From: an uncultured Lachnospiraceae bacterium
Lineage (GTDB): Bacteria; Bacillota; Clostridia; Lachnospirales; Lachnospiraceae
Length of the DNA: 64,000 nucleotides
Assembly: GCA_947177165.1 (NCBI GenBank)
Contig: CAMWTP010000001.1
Location: forward strand, 62,001-126,000
Direction: 5' to 3'
Shown: positions 9,359 through 18,793 of the stretch, piece by piece
Layout of the letters: the number at the start of each line of letters is the position of its first letter
Position numbering within the stretch: position 1 is the stretch's first letter
Notes under the pieces: generated by a model
Database searches by the model: none
What the model saw: only the letters and a program-made list of their open reading frames with translations
What the model was told of the DNA's origin: nothing
Translations under genes and position numbers: made by a program

Positions 9359-9725
9359 CGCTTTCACCATTCCTTCATGACACATTGTCCTTTATTATCT
9401 TCTTTTTGCCCGAATATTTATTCATTTCCCTTGTAACAGGTTCTGAAAATCGATATCCATTGCTCTTATTGTATCACGATTTCGTCCATTGCGGCAGAAA
9501 ACGTGATGCAATTTATTACAATAATCCTGCAAAACGTTACATAATTTTCAGAACCCTGCGAAACGTTACAGGAAATGTGCCAAAAATGACACGGCGAATT
9601 TCAGGCGCATTTCATTGTGCTATGCTCATTAGGAACTGTAAAACTAAAAAAGCACACCACCAGATAGTAAACAGCAGCTTCTATATAAAAAAATCGGGTG
9701 TGTATTATCAGAACGGAGGATTATT
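9359..9725. promoter_or_regulatory. Divergent regulatory region with direct repeats, candidate LytTR operator
   Basis: This 367-base gap separates the kinase/regulator genes from the ABC exporter genes. It holds two copies of CCTGCRAAACGTTACA (9526-9541 and 9555-9570; 15 of 16 bases identical, 29 bases apart). A weaker third copy sharing AAAACGT is at 9498-9504. A possible -10 for the exporter (TATGCT, 9621-9626) has no good -35, as expected for an activated promoter. The exporter has a clear ribosome site, ACGGAGG, just before 9726. That the repeats are the LytTR binding site is inference. Confidence 0.55.
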
Positions 9726-10478
9726 ATGTTATATGTTAAAAATCTGCGCAAATCATACCAGTCGGGAAACAAGTCTTACGCTGTGCTAAAGGGCGTCGAC
9801 CTGTCTGTCGCCACGCAGGAGTTCGTCGCGGTGATGGGACCTTCCGGCTCCGGGAAGAGCACTTTGCTGAACTGCATCTCCTGCTATATTCCTTTTGAGG
9901 AGGGAGCGATCTCGCTTGGCGGTCAGAACTTACAAGGACTGGACGAGGACGCGCTCGCCAAAATCCGCAATGAAAAGCTTGGGTTTGTCTTTCAGGATTT
10001 TATGCTGCTCGACGGGCTGACTGTGCGGGAAAATGTCCTTGTGCCAAGGATTATCAGGGATAAGGTGGAACCGGAGGCAGAGCAGCTTGCGGACTCCCTG
10101 CTCACCCTGTTCGGTATCTCTCACATTGCCGACAAATATCCCGCCGAGATTTCAGGCGGTGAGCGGCAGCGGACGGCAGTGGCGAGGAGCCTCATCAACA
10201 AACCGCTGATTATCCTGGCCGACGAGCCAACCGGCAACCTCGACAGCAAGTCGAGCCGCACTGTCATCGAAGCGTTTGAAAATGCCAGACAGCAATTGGG
10301 CGCTACGATCTTTATGGTGACACACGACAGCTTCGCCGCCTCGTTCTGCGACCGTGTGATCTTGCTAAAGGACGGCACTGTCTACAATACGCTGCGGAAG
10401 TCTGAGGATCAGAAAGAGAGCCAGGGTGCCTTTCAGGACCGCCTGCTCACGGCAATCAAAGAAATGAGCAAAGCGTGA
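9726..10478 (+). CDS. BceA-like ABC transporter ATP-binding protein
   Basis: 250 residues with all motifs of an active ABC ATPase: Walker A GPSGSGKST (about residues 38-46), the signature ISGGERQR and Walker B LIILADEPTGNLD, then the switch His in MVTHDS. It belongs to the LolD/MacB/BceA subfamily that powers FtsX-type permeases. The permease gene starts 44 bases downstream. The pair should expel, or release from the membrane, a peptide antibiotic or other amphiphile. The substrate is inferred from the family and the neighbouring two-component system. Confidence 0.93.
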   Translation: MLYVKNLRKSYQSGNKSYAVLKGVDLSVATQEFVAVMGPSGSGKSTLLNCISCYIPFEEGAISLGGQNLQGLDEDALAKIRNEKLGFVFQDFMLLDGLTVRENVLVPRIIRDKVEPEAEQLADSLLTLFGISHIADKYPAEISGGERQRTAVARSLINKPLIILADEPTGNLDSKSSRTVIEAFENARQQLGATIFMVTHDSFAASFCDRVILLKDGTVYNTLRKSEDQKESQGAFQDRLLTAIKEMSKA

Positions 10479-10522
10479 CATTCCAGATAGCGTAACATTT
10501 CAGATAGAAAGGAACCGCAATT

Positions 10523-12631
10523 ATGATGACAATGAATCAATTAGAAAACAAATTACGCAAGGCCGATCAAAAGCAGGCCGCGCTTTATCTGTTCTGCAAC
10601 TTTGTATCACTGCTGCTGATCACTGCCTACGCTGCCATGATGTTCTCCCCGACAGTACTTCTGGTGCTGCCCGAAGGCGGTGACAGCCGCAAACAGATGA
10701 TCGCAATCTTTGTGCTGGCTCTCTTTGGCTGCGTGGTCTTTACGATCTACGCCTCCAGCCTGTTTTTCCGCAAGAAATCCAGGCAGCTTGGCACGCTCAT
10801 GGCGCTCGGTGCCTCCAGAAAGCGGCTTGCGCCCGGCTTATTCCGGGAAGTTCTCCTGCTCAGCGGCACCTCCTCGCTGCTTGGCGTCGCAGCTGGCATT
10901 CCCTTTGTATTTCTCCTGTGGAATGGTTTCCGCCTGTTTATCGTGGACAGTGCAGAGATGCATCTGAGACTGGATTTCAGATGTCTGTATCTGTCGTCAG
11001 TCTTTTTTGTCATCGTCGTCGCCTTCTCCTGTGTGACTGCATACCGTTATCTGAAAAAGACAAATATTATCGATATCATACATGAGGAACACAAGAATGA
11101 ACCCGTAAAGAAACTGGGCAGCTGGTGCGGGCCCGTCGGCTTTATCCTGATTCTCGCAGGTGCTGTCTGCGGCTATGAAGCGCCCGTTGTCTACATGCGT
11201 CTGTTCAGCATGTATCCGACTCCTCTGCTGAATCTCTTCTATGCGCCTGTCTTTGTGGGGCTTTATATGGTGATGCTGCACACAGTGGTGCATGGCTGGC
11301 GCTCGCAGAAAAAGAATCCTTACCGCAATCTTATCGCAAGGAGCATGATGAAATTTCAGGGAAAACAGACCGTCAACAACCTGCTCGTCAGCACTGTGCT
11401 GATTGCTGGGAGCGCTTTTGCGATCTTTTATCTTCCCATGCTCGGTGTCGGACAGATTATGAACATAAACTCACGTACATTTGATTACTGTTATCACTAC
11501 CGCATGGACCAGACGATACCAGGACAGGATGAAATCGACGCACTCGCCTCAGAGTATGGACTTTCTGTCAAAGATTTTATCAGTATTCCTTATCTGATAC
11601 TCGGCAGAGATGGCATTGTAGAAATCGAGGAAGGCCGGTCATTTCACAACGAGCATGTTGACCTGGCAGGAAGTATCAATGTTTTCCCGGAATCGGGCTT
11701 TCGTGCCCTCACCGGGGAAGAATTCACTGTCAATCCGGGAGAATACCGCATTGTCTCGTCCATCAGTGAGACGGAAAATTACCTCTATACGACCAATATC
11801 ACGTTTCTGACAAATATGGTGACGCGGGATACGATCCCTGTAAAATTTGCAGGGTACACGCACTATAATCTTCTCGCCGGTGACCCGGGATACTATATTC
11901 TCGACGATGCGGACTACGAAACCATCATGCGCGGCATCACACCTGACTGGCAGGGCACAATGTCCTTTTTCAACATTGACGGCACAGACAGCTACGATTT
12001 TGCGCAGGACTTTTTCCACACGCTGATTTCGTCCTTCGGACCGGAGTGTGAGCACGGGTATTTCTATGACAGAGTTGCAAAAATTGCTGCGAACGAGGCG
12101 GGCGAAGTCTACTGGGGCGATACCGACACAATGACCAAACTGGACTATGACCGCTGCGATGCGAGCGACTTCCGGCTTTACTGGGCCTATATGCCCAAAA
12201 TCCGCATAATGGACCAGAATGATTTCCTGCGGACATTTGCTGTATACCTGATGATGTTCCTGTTTATCTCCATCATCTGTACGCTCGCCGCGCTGATCAT
12301 CAGCTACACCCGGTGCATGACCATCACATTAAACAACCGCTATGTCTTTGACGACCTGCGGCGTCTGGGAGCCTCTCCTGCCTTTCTGAAACGCGAAGTG
12401 CGCAGTCAGGCTGGAAATGTTTTCAAGATTCCTTCACTGGTTGGCATGGGTGCTATGTATTTCCTGTATATGCTGATTATGTATGGCAATGACGGAAAAC
12501 TTGCCCTCGACGAGATCAGCGGACTTGCCGTCTGTCTGGCAATACTGCTTTTGATAGGTATGGTATATTATATCGTTTACCGTTATACGGTGCGTAAGAT
12601 GTGTGTTGAATTGGAGATAAACGGAAAGTGA
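10523..12631 (+). CDS. BceB-like FtsX-family ABC permease
   Basis: 702 residues with the topology of bacitracin-type permeases: one helix near residue 30, a FtsX triplet at about residues 50-180, further helices to about 310, a large extracellular domain at about 310-570 and three C-terminal helices. The cytoplasmic loop FRKKSRQLGTLMALGASRKRL is the coupling region of FtsX domains. The large external domain is the part that senses peptide antibiotics in BceAB systems. The gene is followed at once by a strong terminator, so the operon is just the ATPase and the permease. Two ATGs are adjacent at the start and either could be used. Confidence 0.9.
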   Translation: MMTMNQLENKLRKADQKQAALYLFCNFVSLLLITAYAAMMFSPTVLLVLPEGGDSRKQMIAIFVLALFGCVVFTIYASSLFFRKKSRQLGTLMALGASRKRLAPGLFREVLLLSGTSSLLGVAAGIPFVFLLWNGFRLFIVDSAEMHLRLDFRCLYLSSVFFVIVVAFSCVTAYRYLKKTNIIDIIHEEHKNEPVKKLGSWCGPVGFILILAGAVCGYEAPVVYMRLFSMYPTPLLNLFYAPVFVGLYMVMLHTVVHGWRSQKKNPYRNLIARSMMKFQGKQTVNNLLVSTVLIAGSAFAIFYLPMLGVGQIMNINSRTFDYCYHYRMDQTIPGQDEIDALASEYGLSVKDFISIPYLILGRDGIVEIEEGRSFHNEHVDLAGSINVFPESGFRALTGEEFTVNPGEYRIVSSISETENYLYTTNITFLTNMVTRDTIPVKFAGYTHYNLLAGDPGYYILDDADYETIMRGITPDWQGTMSFFNIDGTDSYDFAQDFFHTLISSFGPECEHGYFYDRVAKIAANEAGEVYWGDTDTMTKLDYDRCDASDFRLYWAYMPKIRIMDQNDFLRTFAVYLMMFLFISIICTLAALIISYTRCMTITLNNRYVFDDLRRLGASPAFLKREVRSQAGNVFKIPSLVGMGAMYFLYMLIMYGNDGKLALDEISGLAVCLAILLLIGMVYYIVYRYTVRKMCVELEINGK

Positions 12632-12638
12632 TAACAGT

Positions 12639-12672
12639 AAAGAAAGAACGGTGATTAAACCGTTCTTTCTTT
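12639..12672. terminator. Bidirectional rho-independent terminator
   Basis: A perfect 13-bp stem, AAAGAAAGAACGG with CCGTTCTTTCTTT, around an 8-base loop. It lies between the converging BceB-like gene and the broken DUF1703-type gene and has A/T-rich flanks fit to stop transcription from both sides. Confidence 0.85.
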
Positions 12673-12679
12673 GCCATTC

Positions 12680-14147
12680 CTATATATCAACGACAACACA
12701 CTGGTGTTCTTTTTTCTCTGTGTCGTAACTCAGCCCGACCGCAAGAATCCTTTCCACGTTTTCCTTGCGCAGTTTCTCGGTATATTCCCTGCTCTTAATC
12801 TGGGCAATCGCTGCCTCAGGCGTGTCATTGGCTTTTAATTCAAGTATAATACCCGGCAGGTTTTTGCGTCTCGGGTGGAAAATAAAGTCTGCAAAACCCT
12901 TACCACTTTTTTCCTCCCTTTCGATTCTGTACTTATTCCGCGCAGACAGATAGGCAAGTGTCACCTTTTTTCTCCAATGTCGCATCTAACACTTCGTCGG
13001 AATTTCGGACAAGTTCTGCCACATAGCCAAAATCATCGTCCTCCAGCGCCGCTTCAAATTCCATCATAAGTTCCTTATTCGGTATTCTGAGCATTCCATC
13101 ATGGTAAGATAACAAACCGTAGATAATCATTGCGGAAAAGATATCCTTCTTGGTTGCAGGATTCTCCTGTCCGGCAGAATATTCCTTCTGGATATCAATT
13201 CTGACAGGCGTGCCATTTACCATCCTCACAACATCATCGCGCACCTCGCTGATGTTGTACTTCAGGAAAAATAAGATTTCATCCATTTTCCCGGTTCTGG
13301 TCCAATAACTCTGACACGCCGCATCCTCAAGAGCACACACAACAGACCTTGGATTGTACAGCCGTGCGCCGCTTTTTGTCTGGTATCCGTTGTACCAATC
13401 GCTGATTTCTGCCATCGTCAACGCCGACTGCCTTTCACAGAGTGCTTCGACCTCACTTTCCGTGAACCCAAAGTATTCCTCGAAAAACGGATCTTTGAGC
13501 ATCGTATATTCCTTGAACATGTTCAGCGCAGAACCTGTACTGTATTTTTTGATAGGCAAAACACCTGTCATATAAGCAAGCGCCACATATGGACGGTCCT
13601 TCAGTAGGTTTCGCAGAAATTCCAGAAACGCGCTATGATGTTCTACATACAGCTCATGGCTGAATATATAATCCCACTCATCTATGATAAAGATAAACTG
13701 GTCCTGCGTGGCTGTCAGCAGTTCGGATATTTTGCGGAACTTCCTGTCCTTCAATTCGGGATAAGCTTCCTTGATGTCATCCTCTATGGAGCCTTTGATC
13801 AATTCGATATAATCCTCATACGTGTTGCCCGCATCGGGAAGATCATTCAGGCATAAGTTTATGACATTATACTGGTTTAAATGCGCTTGATACGTTTCGC
13901 TCCTGCCGATTTTCAGGTTTTCAAACAATTCTTTCGAGTTGTATGCTTTGCAATAATACGCTCCAAGCATATTGAGTACCGACGTCTTTCCGAACCGGCG
14001 CGGTTTCGTGACGCAGACATATCTATTGGTGGAATTGATCCGCTCATTTATGATGTTGATTATTCCAGATTTATCAACAAAATACTTATCATGCACCAAT
14101 ATATTGAAAATCTTTTTTGCCGATTCTGTGTTCAAACATACTGCCAT
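12680..14147 (-). pseudogene. AAA-ATPase/PD-(D/E)XK nuclease-like protein (DUF1703 type), broken by internal deletion with frameshift
   Basis: The N-terminal 400 residues read from 14147: MAVCLNTESAKKIF, a P-loop in KPRRFGKTSVLN and Walker B FIIDEWD, as in the AAA_ATPase-like family. The frame then runs out after LDATLEKK at about 12972 and stops at 12933. The C-terminal nuclease-like part continues in another frame (LAYLSARNKYRIERE, GFADFIF, ILELKA, stop at 12680), keeping the D and E-x-K residues of PD-(D/E)XK enzymes. About 30-35 residues that relatives have between these blocks are absent, so I read it as a deletion that also shifted the frame. Intact relatives are abundant in gut Firmicutes and Bacteroidetes and their role is not settled. 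Confidence 0.82.
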
Positions 14148-14246
14148 AGCAATTCTCCCCGTTTTTCCGCTGAATGAAGTTCCTGTCTCTTATATATTAT
14201 ATCGTTTCATGCCTATCGCCACAAGCTAAAATAGCGGGAAAAACTC

Positions 14247-16667
14247 TCAGGCTGTAATTATCTCCGCCAACGCGCCGTACAAGTCGCTGTCCAGCTCCAT
14301 TGCCCGCAGCTGCTCTGACAAGTCTGCGTCCCCGGCGTGCGCCTCGATCGTGTTAAACACATTTTCTTTCAAATCAAATGCGATCTCCGCGCGGTCTAAC
14401 AACTGGAAGCATCTGTCTGACACGTTGTTTCCAGTATATACCCGCTCACTCAGATACAGGGCAGCACTTGCATTCACTGGAACATTTTTTATGGCAACAT
14501 GGAACATCTGACCCGCCTCTTCCTTTTCGCATGTCTGCCGCTCCACGGCAAGTTCCGATTCGCTGTTGTCTGACAACACTTTCCCGGCAATCCGTGCGTC
14601 CTTTATGCCGCAGAACGAAATAATATAGTCCCTGTCAGCCGGAATCAGCGATGTATCCCCCTCTGCGCTGCCGATGAAGAAACAGCCCTCCTCATCCTGC
14701 CAGCGATAGCATGTCCTGACACATTTTTCCTGCTGGTAATCGTTTGTGCTGTTGTCGTCCTCATACAGCGTGAACGTGCCGTCCGCTCCCGGGTATACAT
14801 AGATGTGGAGCTGTCTTGGATTCTCGTCTGCGCTCTCCATATAGTCCTCCTGAAATGGAATCACAGCCCCAGCCTTCGCCAGCACCGGAATGGAGGTGAT
14901 ATCGCGGTATAAGTCCACTCTCCTGCCGCCGCGATAGCGCATACCGGTAAAAATATCATACCACTCACCTTCCGGAATCCACGCATCCACCTTCGCCATC
15001 CGCAGGCTCTTGATGCAGGGCGTTGTGACTGCCGCCACCATCAGTTCGCTGCCAAACAGATACTGATTGGGCACCTGATATGCTTCGCGCTCATTGGGAT
15101 ACGCGTAATACATGGGCAGGACTACAGGGATTCCATCTGCATACTGTCTGTAATTCATCGTGTACAGATAGGGAAGCATTCTGTGGCGCAGTCTCAGGAA
15201 ATCCTCCATCACAGCACGTATTTCGGGTCTGAATCTCCAAGGCTCTTTGGAATTGAAGCGGCTGTCCGTCGAGTGCAGGCGCATTATCGGGGAAAAGACG
15301 CCGAACTGTACCCAGCGCCCGCTGAGCTCATCGTCCTTCACCCCCTGCATATGCCCGCCGATGTCATGACTCCACATGCCGTAGCCGATATTGGTCGCCG
15401 ACGCCGTAAAATAAGGCTGGAAATCAAGCGACTGCCATGTAACCACCGTATCCCCCGAAAAGCCAATCGGATAGCGGTGGCTTCCCGGTCCTGCGTATCT
15501 CGAAAATGTCATAGGACGTTTCCGGCCGCGTCCATTGTCCAGAAAATGATAGTGATTCAGCATCCATAGAGGGTCCAGTCCCTCCACCTTTGACTCGGTT
15601 CCCTGCTGCCAGTCAATCCACCAGAAGTCAACTCCGTCCGCCTCCTGAGGGTGATGCAGAACACTAAAATAAGCTTCCATAAACTTTTCGTCAGATACGT
15701 CAAAAGCAACCGGCAGCTGATTCTCCCTGTCCGCATCGCTCATTCCCATTGCCCTGCTCATGGCCTCGTACCTCTCCTCGTAAGCCCGCACCCCGTCCGC
15801 CGGGTGCACGTTCAGGGTAACATGGAGCTTCCGCTCATGAAGCCAGTTCAGAAATCCCGCCGGATCCGGAAACAGTTCGCGGTTCCATGTGTACCCTGTC
15901 CAGCCGCTTCCGTACTGCTCCTCCACATCCACCAGATGCCAGTCCATGTCTATGACTGCCACGGCAAAAGGAAGCTTCTCCGCAGCAAAGCGCTCCATCA
16001 GTTCCCGATAGCTTGTCTCTGTATATTTGTGGTATCTGCTCCACCAGTTCCCGAGCGCATATCGCGGAACCATGGGCGTTGTCCCGCACAACCTGTAAAA
16101 ATCCTGTATACACGCAAGGTAATCTGTCCCGTATCCCCAGAAATACAAGTCCTCCCCCTGCTCTTTGCGCGCCTCAATCCACCCGTCCTCCCTGATGACC
16201 AGAGATTTGCTGTCGTCCATCACAGCATAACCTTTTAAGGAAATCAGTCCGTCATCAAGCGCGGCAGCGCCGTCCACTCCGTCAAGTGTTCTCGTCGTTC
16301 CTCTCAGCTCGCGCGCATCATCCGTTTTTACAGTGTCGCCATAGTGCCATACGTTTTCTTCCTTGAGAAATCCGCCCTCGACTTTTATATAAAGCCCCTC
16401 CGCGCAAAAACGCTTTTTATCATAATAAAGGTGAATCCTGTCCGTAATGATTTCCAAAAAGTCCTCTGTATCAGAAACCCGATAGTCGCACACGCCCAGA
16501 TTTCTGTTCCACACAACCTGCGTCGGCCTGTCCTCAAAGATACCCTTCTCTGAGTATTCCAGTCTGACCAGCCCCGCAGTCAGCACACTGATGCGGTAGC
16601 ATGCGCCCGCTGCGATATTTTCCTGCCTGCACACAGGCTCTGTGTGTATCCGATAATATTCCTTCAT
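14247..16667 (-). CDS. Glycoside hydrolase family 31 alpha-glucosidase
   Basis: 806 residues, the usual size for GH31. An N-terminal beta-sandwich (about 1-190) precedes the (beta/alpha)8 barrel. The catalytic nucleophile should be Asp352 in FWWIDWQQG and the acid/base Asp406 in FSGDT; IDMDW near 240 and the SHDIGG segment are further family motifs. C-terminal beta domains follow. There is no signal peptide, so it acts in the cytoplasm, releasing glucose from imported alpha-glucosides. GGGGGAC precedes the ATG. The gene lies 17 bases after a GH13 oligo-1,6-glucosidase and is certainly in the same operon; with the GH66 remnant upstream this points to dextran or isomalto-oligosaccharide use. 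Confidence 0.93.
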   Translation of the reverse strand: MKEYYRIHTEPVCRQENIAAGACYRISVLTAGLVRLEYSEKGIFEDRPTQVVWNRNLGVCDYRVSDTEDFLEIITDRIHLYYDKKRFCAEGLYIKVEGGFLKEENVWHYGDTVKTDDARELRGTTRTLDGVDGAAALDDGLISLKGYAVMDDSKSLVIREDGWIEARKEQGEDLYFWGYGTDYLACIQDFYRLCGTTPMVPRYALGNWWSRYHKYTETSYRELMERFAAEKLPFAVAVIDMDWHLVDVEEQYGSGWTGYTWNRELFPDPAGFLNWLHERKLHVTLNVHPADGVRAYEERYEAMSRAMGMSDADRENQLPVAFDVSDEKFMEAYFSVLHHPQEADGVDFWWIDWQQGTESKVEGLDPLWMLNHYHFLDNGRGRKRPMTFSRYAGPGSHRYPIGFSGDTVVTWQSLDFQPYFTASATNIGYGMWSHDIGGHMQGVKDDELSGRWVQFGVFSPIMRLHSTDSRFNSKEPWRFRPEIRAVMEDFLRLRHRMLPYLYTMNYRQYADGIPVVLPMYYAYPNEREAYQVPNQYLFGSELMVAAVTTPCIKSLRMAKVDAWIPEGEWYDIFTGMRYRGGRRVDLYRDITSIPVLAKAGAVIPFQEDYMESADENPRQLHIYVYPGADGTFTLYEDDNSTNDYQQEKCVRTCYRWQDEEGCFFIGSAEGDTSLIPADRDYIISFCGIKDARIAGKVLSDNSESELAVERQTCEKEEAGQMFHVAIKNVPVNASAALYLSERVYTGNNVSDRCFQLLDRAEIAFDLKENVFNTIEAHAGDADLSEQLRAMELDSDLYGALAEIITA

Positions 16668-16684
16668 TTTCGTCCCCCGTTTTT

Positions 16685-18331
16685 TTATTTCTTCAAATAC
16701 ATTCTCGCCTCATAAGGACGCAGTACTCCTGTCTGGTCCGCGTCTTTGTAATTGCTAATCAGCAGTTCCATGTCGGTGACATCCTCCTCCAGCGAATAAC
16801 TGACAGTTGTGTCATAAAAATTGCAGACAACGAGAAGCCGGGAATCCGCATTTGTTCTGGTATAAGCAAAGATATTCCTGTCATTCTCCAGCAGCATCTG
16901 GAAATCACCGTCCACAAATACAGAATACTCCTTGCGCAGCCGGATAAGCTTCTGATAGCAGGAAAAAATGGAATCCTCGTCGCCAATCTGCCCTTTGGCA
17001 TGAATCTCCCTGTAATTCGGATTGATTTTCAGCCATGGCGTTCCCTCCGTAAATCCCGCATTCGCGCCGTCATTCCACTGCATCGGTGTCCTTGCGTTAT
17101 CGCGGCTCTTCGCATGGATAGAACGCATAATCTCCTCTCTGGAATACCCCTTTTCCAGCCGCTCCCGATAGAGATTCAGCGTCTCAATATCGCGGTAGTC
17201 TTCGATTTCATACTGCACATTCGTCATTCCGAGCTCTTCACCCTGATAAATATACGGCGTCCCCTGCAGCCCATGCAAAAGGACCGCCAGCATCTTTGCG
17301 GATTCTACCCGGTACTGCCCATCATTTCCCCAGCGCGAGACGATACGCGGCAGGTCGTGGTTGTTCCAGAACAGACTGTTCCAGCCCTTACCGCACAGTT
17401 CTGTCTGCCAGCGCCCAAACACTTCCTTCAGCTTCATAAAAGGCAGCGGCGCAAGGTCCCATTTCTCTTTTCCTTCGATCTGGTCCAGACAAATATGCTC
17501 AAACTGGAATACCATCGACAACTCGCTGTTATCCGGGTTGCTGTACAGCTTTGCGAGCTCTGTCGTAGCGCCCCACGCCTCCCCGACTGTGACCAGATCT
17601 GCTTTCTGGAACGTCTCCCTGCTCAGCTCTCTCAGATACTCGTGAAGCCTTGGTCCATTGTTGGTAATCTTTTTGTCAGGCTCCTTCGCAATCTGGTCAA
17701 TCACATCCAGCCGGAAACCTCCCACGCCCTTTCCGATCCACCAGTTGATCATGTCATAGATCTCCTGGCGCAGCTTGGGATTTTCCCAGTTTAAATCCGG
17801 CTGTTTTACAGAAAATTGATGAAAATAATACTGCTGTATTTCTGGTACCCACTCCCAGGCCGAACCGCCGAAAGCCGCCCGCATGTCATTGGGATATTCC
17901 CCCTCCGCGCCGTCTCTCCAGACATAGTAGTCGTGATAAGGATTTTCCCTGCTCTTTTTTGCTTCCTGAAACCAGTAATGCTCGTCCGAAGAGTGATTCA
18001 GCACCAGATCCATAATGATGCGGATATGATGCTTTTGCGCTTCCTGAATCAGCTCCTCCATATCTGCCAAAGTGCCAAACATTGGATCGATATCCCGGTA
18101 GTCAGAGATATCGTACCCATTGTCATCCTGGGGAGACCTGCACACCGGCGAGAGCCAGATCGCGTCGATTCCAAGCATCTCCAAATAATCTAACTTCGCG
18201 ATAATCCCCTGCAGATCGCCTATTCCGTCCCCGTTGCTGTCCGCAAAACTGCGCGGGTAGATCTGATAGATCACCGCACGCTGCCACCATTTGCTGTTGA
18301 CTGTCTGAGTCATTTCCTTCATTACCTTCAT
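16685..18331 (-). CDS. malL: GH13 alpha-glucosidase, probable oligo-1,6-glucosidase
   Basis: 548 residues, typical of GH13_31. The barrel motifs are all present: MDLVLNHSSDEH near residue 107, the nucleophile Asp209 in GFRLDVI, the acid/base Glu251 in VGEAW, and NNHDLPR near 322. The Val directly after the nucleophile is the residue that favours alpha-1,6 bonds in this subfamily. QPDLNWENP is a further hallmark. No signal peptide is seen, so it is cytoplasmic. Three in-frame ATGs occur close together; the first follows GGAGGA at 11 bases. It is co-transcribed with the GH31 enzyme. Trehalose-6-phosphate hydrolase is a less likely alternative, since no PTS genes are nearby. Confidence 0.9.
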   Translation of the reverse strand: MKVMKEMTQTVNSKWWQRAVIYQIYPRSFADSNGDGIGDLQGIIAKLDYLEMLGIDAIWLSPVCRSPQDDNGYDISDYRDIDPMFGTLADMEELIQEAQKHHIRIIMDLVLNHSSDEHYWFQEAKKSRENPYHDYYVWRDGAEGEYPNDMRAAFGGSAWEWVPEIQQYYFHQFSVKQPDLNWENPKLRQEIYDMINWWIGKGVGGFRLDVIDQIAKEPDKKITNNGPRLHEYLRELSRETFQKADLVTVGEAWGATTELAKLYSNPDNSELSMVFQFEHICLDQIEGKEKWDLAPLPFMKLKEVFGRWQTELCGKGWNSLFWNNHDLPRIVSRWGNDGQYRVESAKMLAVLLHGLQGTPYIYQGEELGMTNVQYEIEDYRDIETLNLYRERLEKGYSREEIMRSIHAKSRDNARTPMQWNDGANAGFTEGTPWLKINPNYREIHAKGQIGDEDSIFSCYQKLIRLRKEYSVFVDGDFQMLLENDRNIFAYTRTNADSRLLVVCNFYDTTVSYSLEEDVTDMELLISNYKDADQTGVLRPYEARMYLKK

Positions 18332-18393
18332 ATCACTCTTGTCCTCCTGTCCTGTTTTATGCGCGCGACCGTCGCGCTTCCTTTAATACTCTG

Positions 18394-18600
18394 CTATTTC
18401 ATGTAGACCATATCCCAATATTCCAAAATTGGCACCGTAAACGAGAGATATCTGCCGTTTGCATCCTCCCCCTGCGCAAAGGCAAGTTCCCTGCCCAGAC
18501 CGCCGTCCATGGAAAAAGATGCCACATGAACCTCTGTAATTACTTTATCCGTATAATACTTTACTGTCAAGTCCTCCGCGCATATTGGCGGCGCTTTCTG
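18394..18600 (-). pseudogene. C-terminal remnant of a GH66 dextranase/cycloisomaltooligosaccharide glucanotransferase-like gene
   Basis: The minus strand reads in one frame for 68 codons to a TAG at 18394-18396, ending SFTVPILEYWDMVYMK, with VHVASFSMDGG and ELAFAQGEDANGRYLS before it. This resembles the C-terminal beta-domain of GH66 enzymes (ASPD...f.lP.L.yWD). The reading is cut by a stop at 18601-18603, exactly at the left end of the multi-hairpin element, and no start or catalytic domain remains. The stub lies 62 bases upstream of the GH13 gene on the same strand, so it is probably the relic of the first gene of a dextran-degrading operon. The family call rests on motif memory. Confidence 0.6.
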
Positions 18601-18772
18601 TTACAGTTCAGCCCAGGACTTCGCACTGCGCTGCGAATTATGGCTTTACAAGCCACGTAAGAAAACGTGCAGATTAAGATGCATCAAGCCACGGTACGTG
18701 GCTTTGACATCCGCGAAGCGGTTTTTGCATGGCTTGATGCTTGTAACAGGAAGCCGAAGGCTGAACTGTTAC
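18600..18772. repeat. 173-base multi-hairpin palindromic element
   Basis: The ends are inverted repeats (ACAGTTCAGCC at 18603-18613 with GGCTGAACTGT at 18759-18769, one mismatch further out). Inside are TTCGCA/TGCGAA (18620-18637), TGGCTT/AAGCCA (18641-18655), CACGT/ACGTG (18654-18669) and GCATCAAGCCA/TGGCTTGATGC (18681-18740). The last encloses the competing palindrome AAGCCACG/CGTGGCTT (18686-18704) and CCGC/GCGG (18711-18721). No coding frame is convincing. The sharp ends and nested mutually exclusive stems look like a palindromic intergenic repeat or structured RNA rather than a simple terminator. It separates the GH66 stub from the ABC operon. Confidence 0.65.
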
Positions 18773-18793
18773 CTCTTTCTCATACTCCGGATT

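Noticed and set aside
16601-17794. A 397-codon plus-strand frame
   Set aside because: It is antisense to the GH13 gene, whose catalytic motifs are intact.
18600-18772. Possible riboswitch or T-box
   Set aside because: No T-box or known riboswitch consensus is seen, and the element follows a gene end rather than leading an intact gene; a palindromic repeat fits better.
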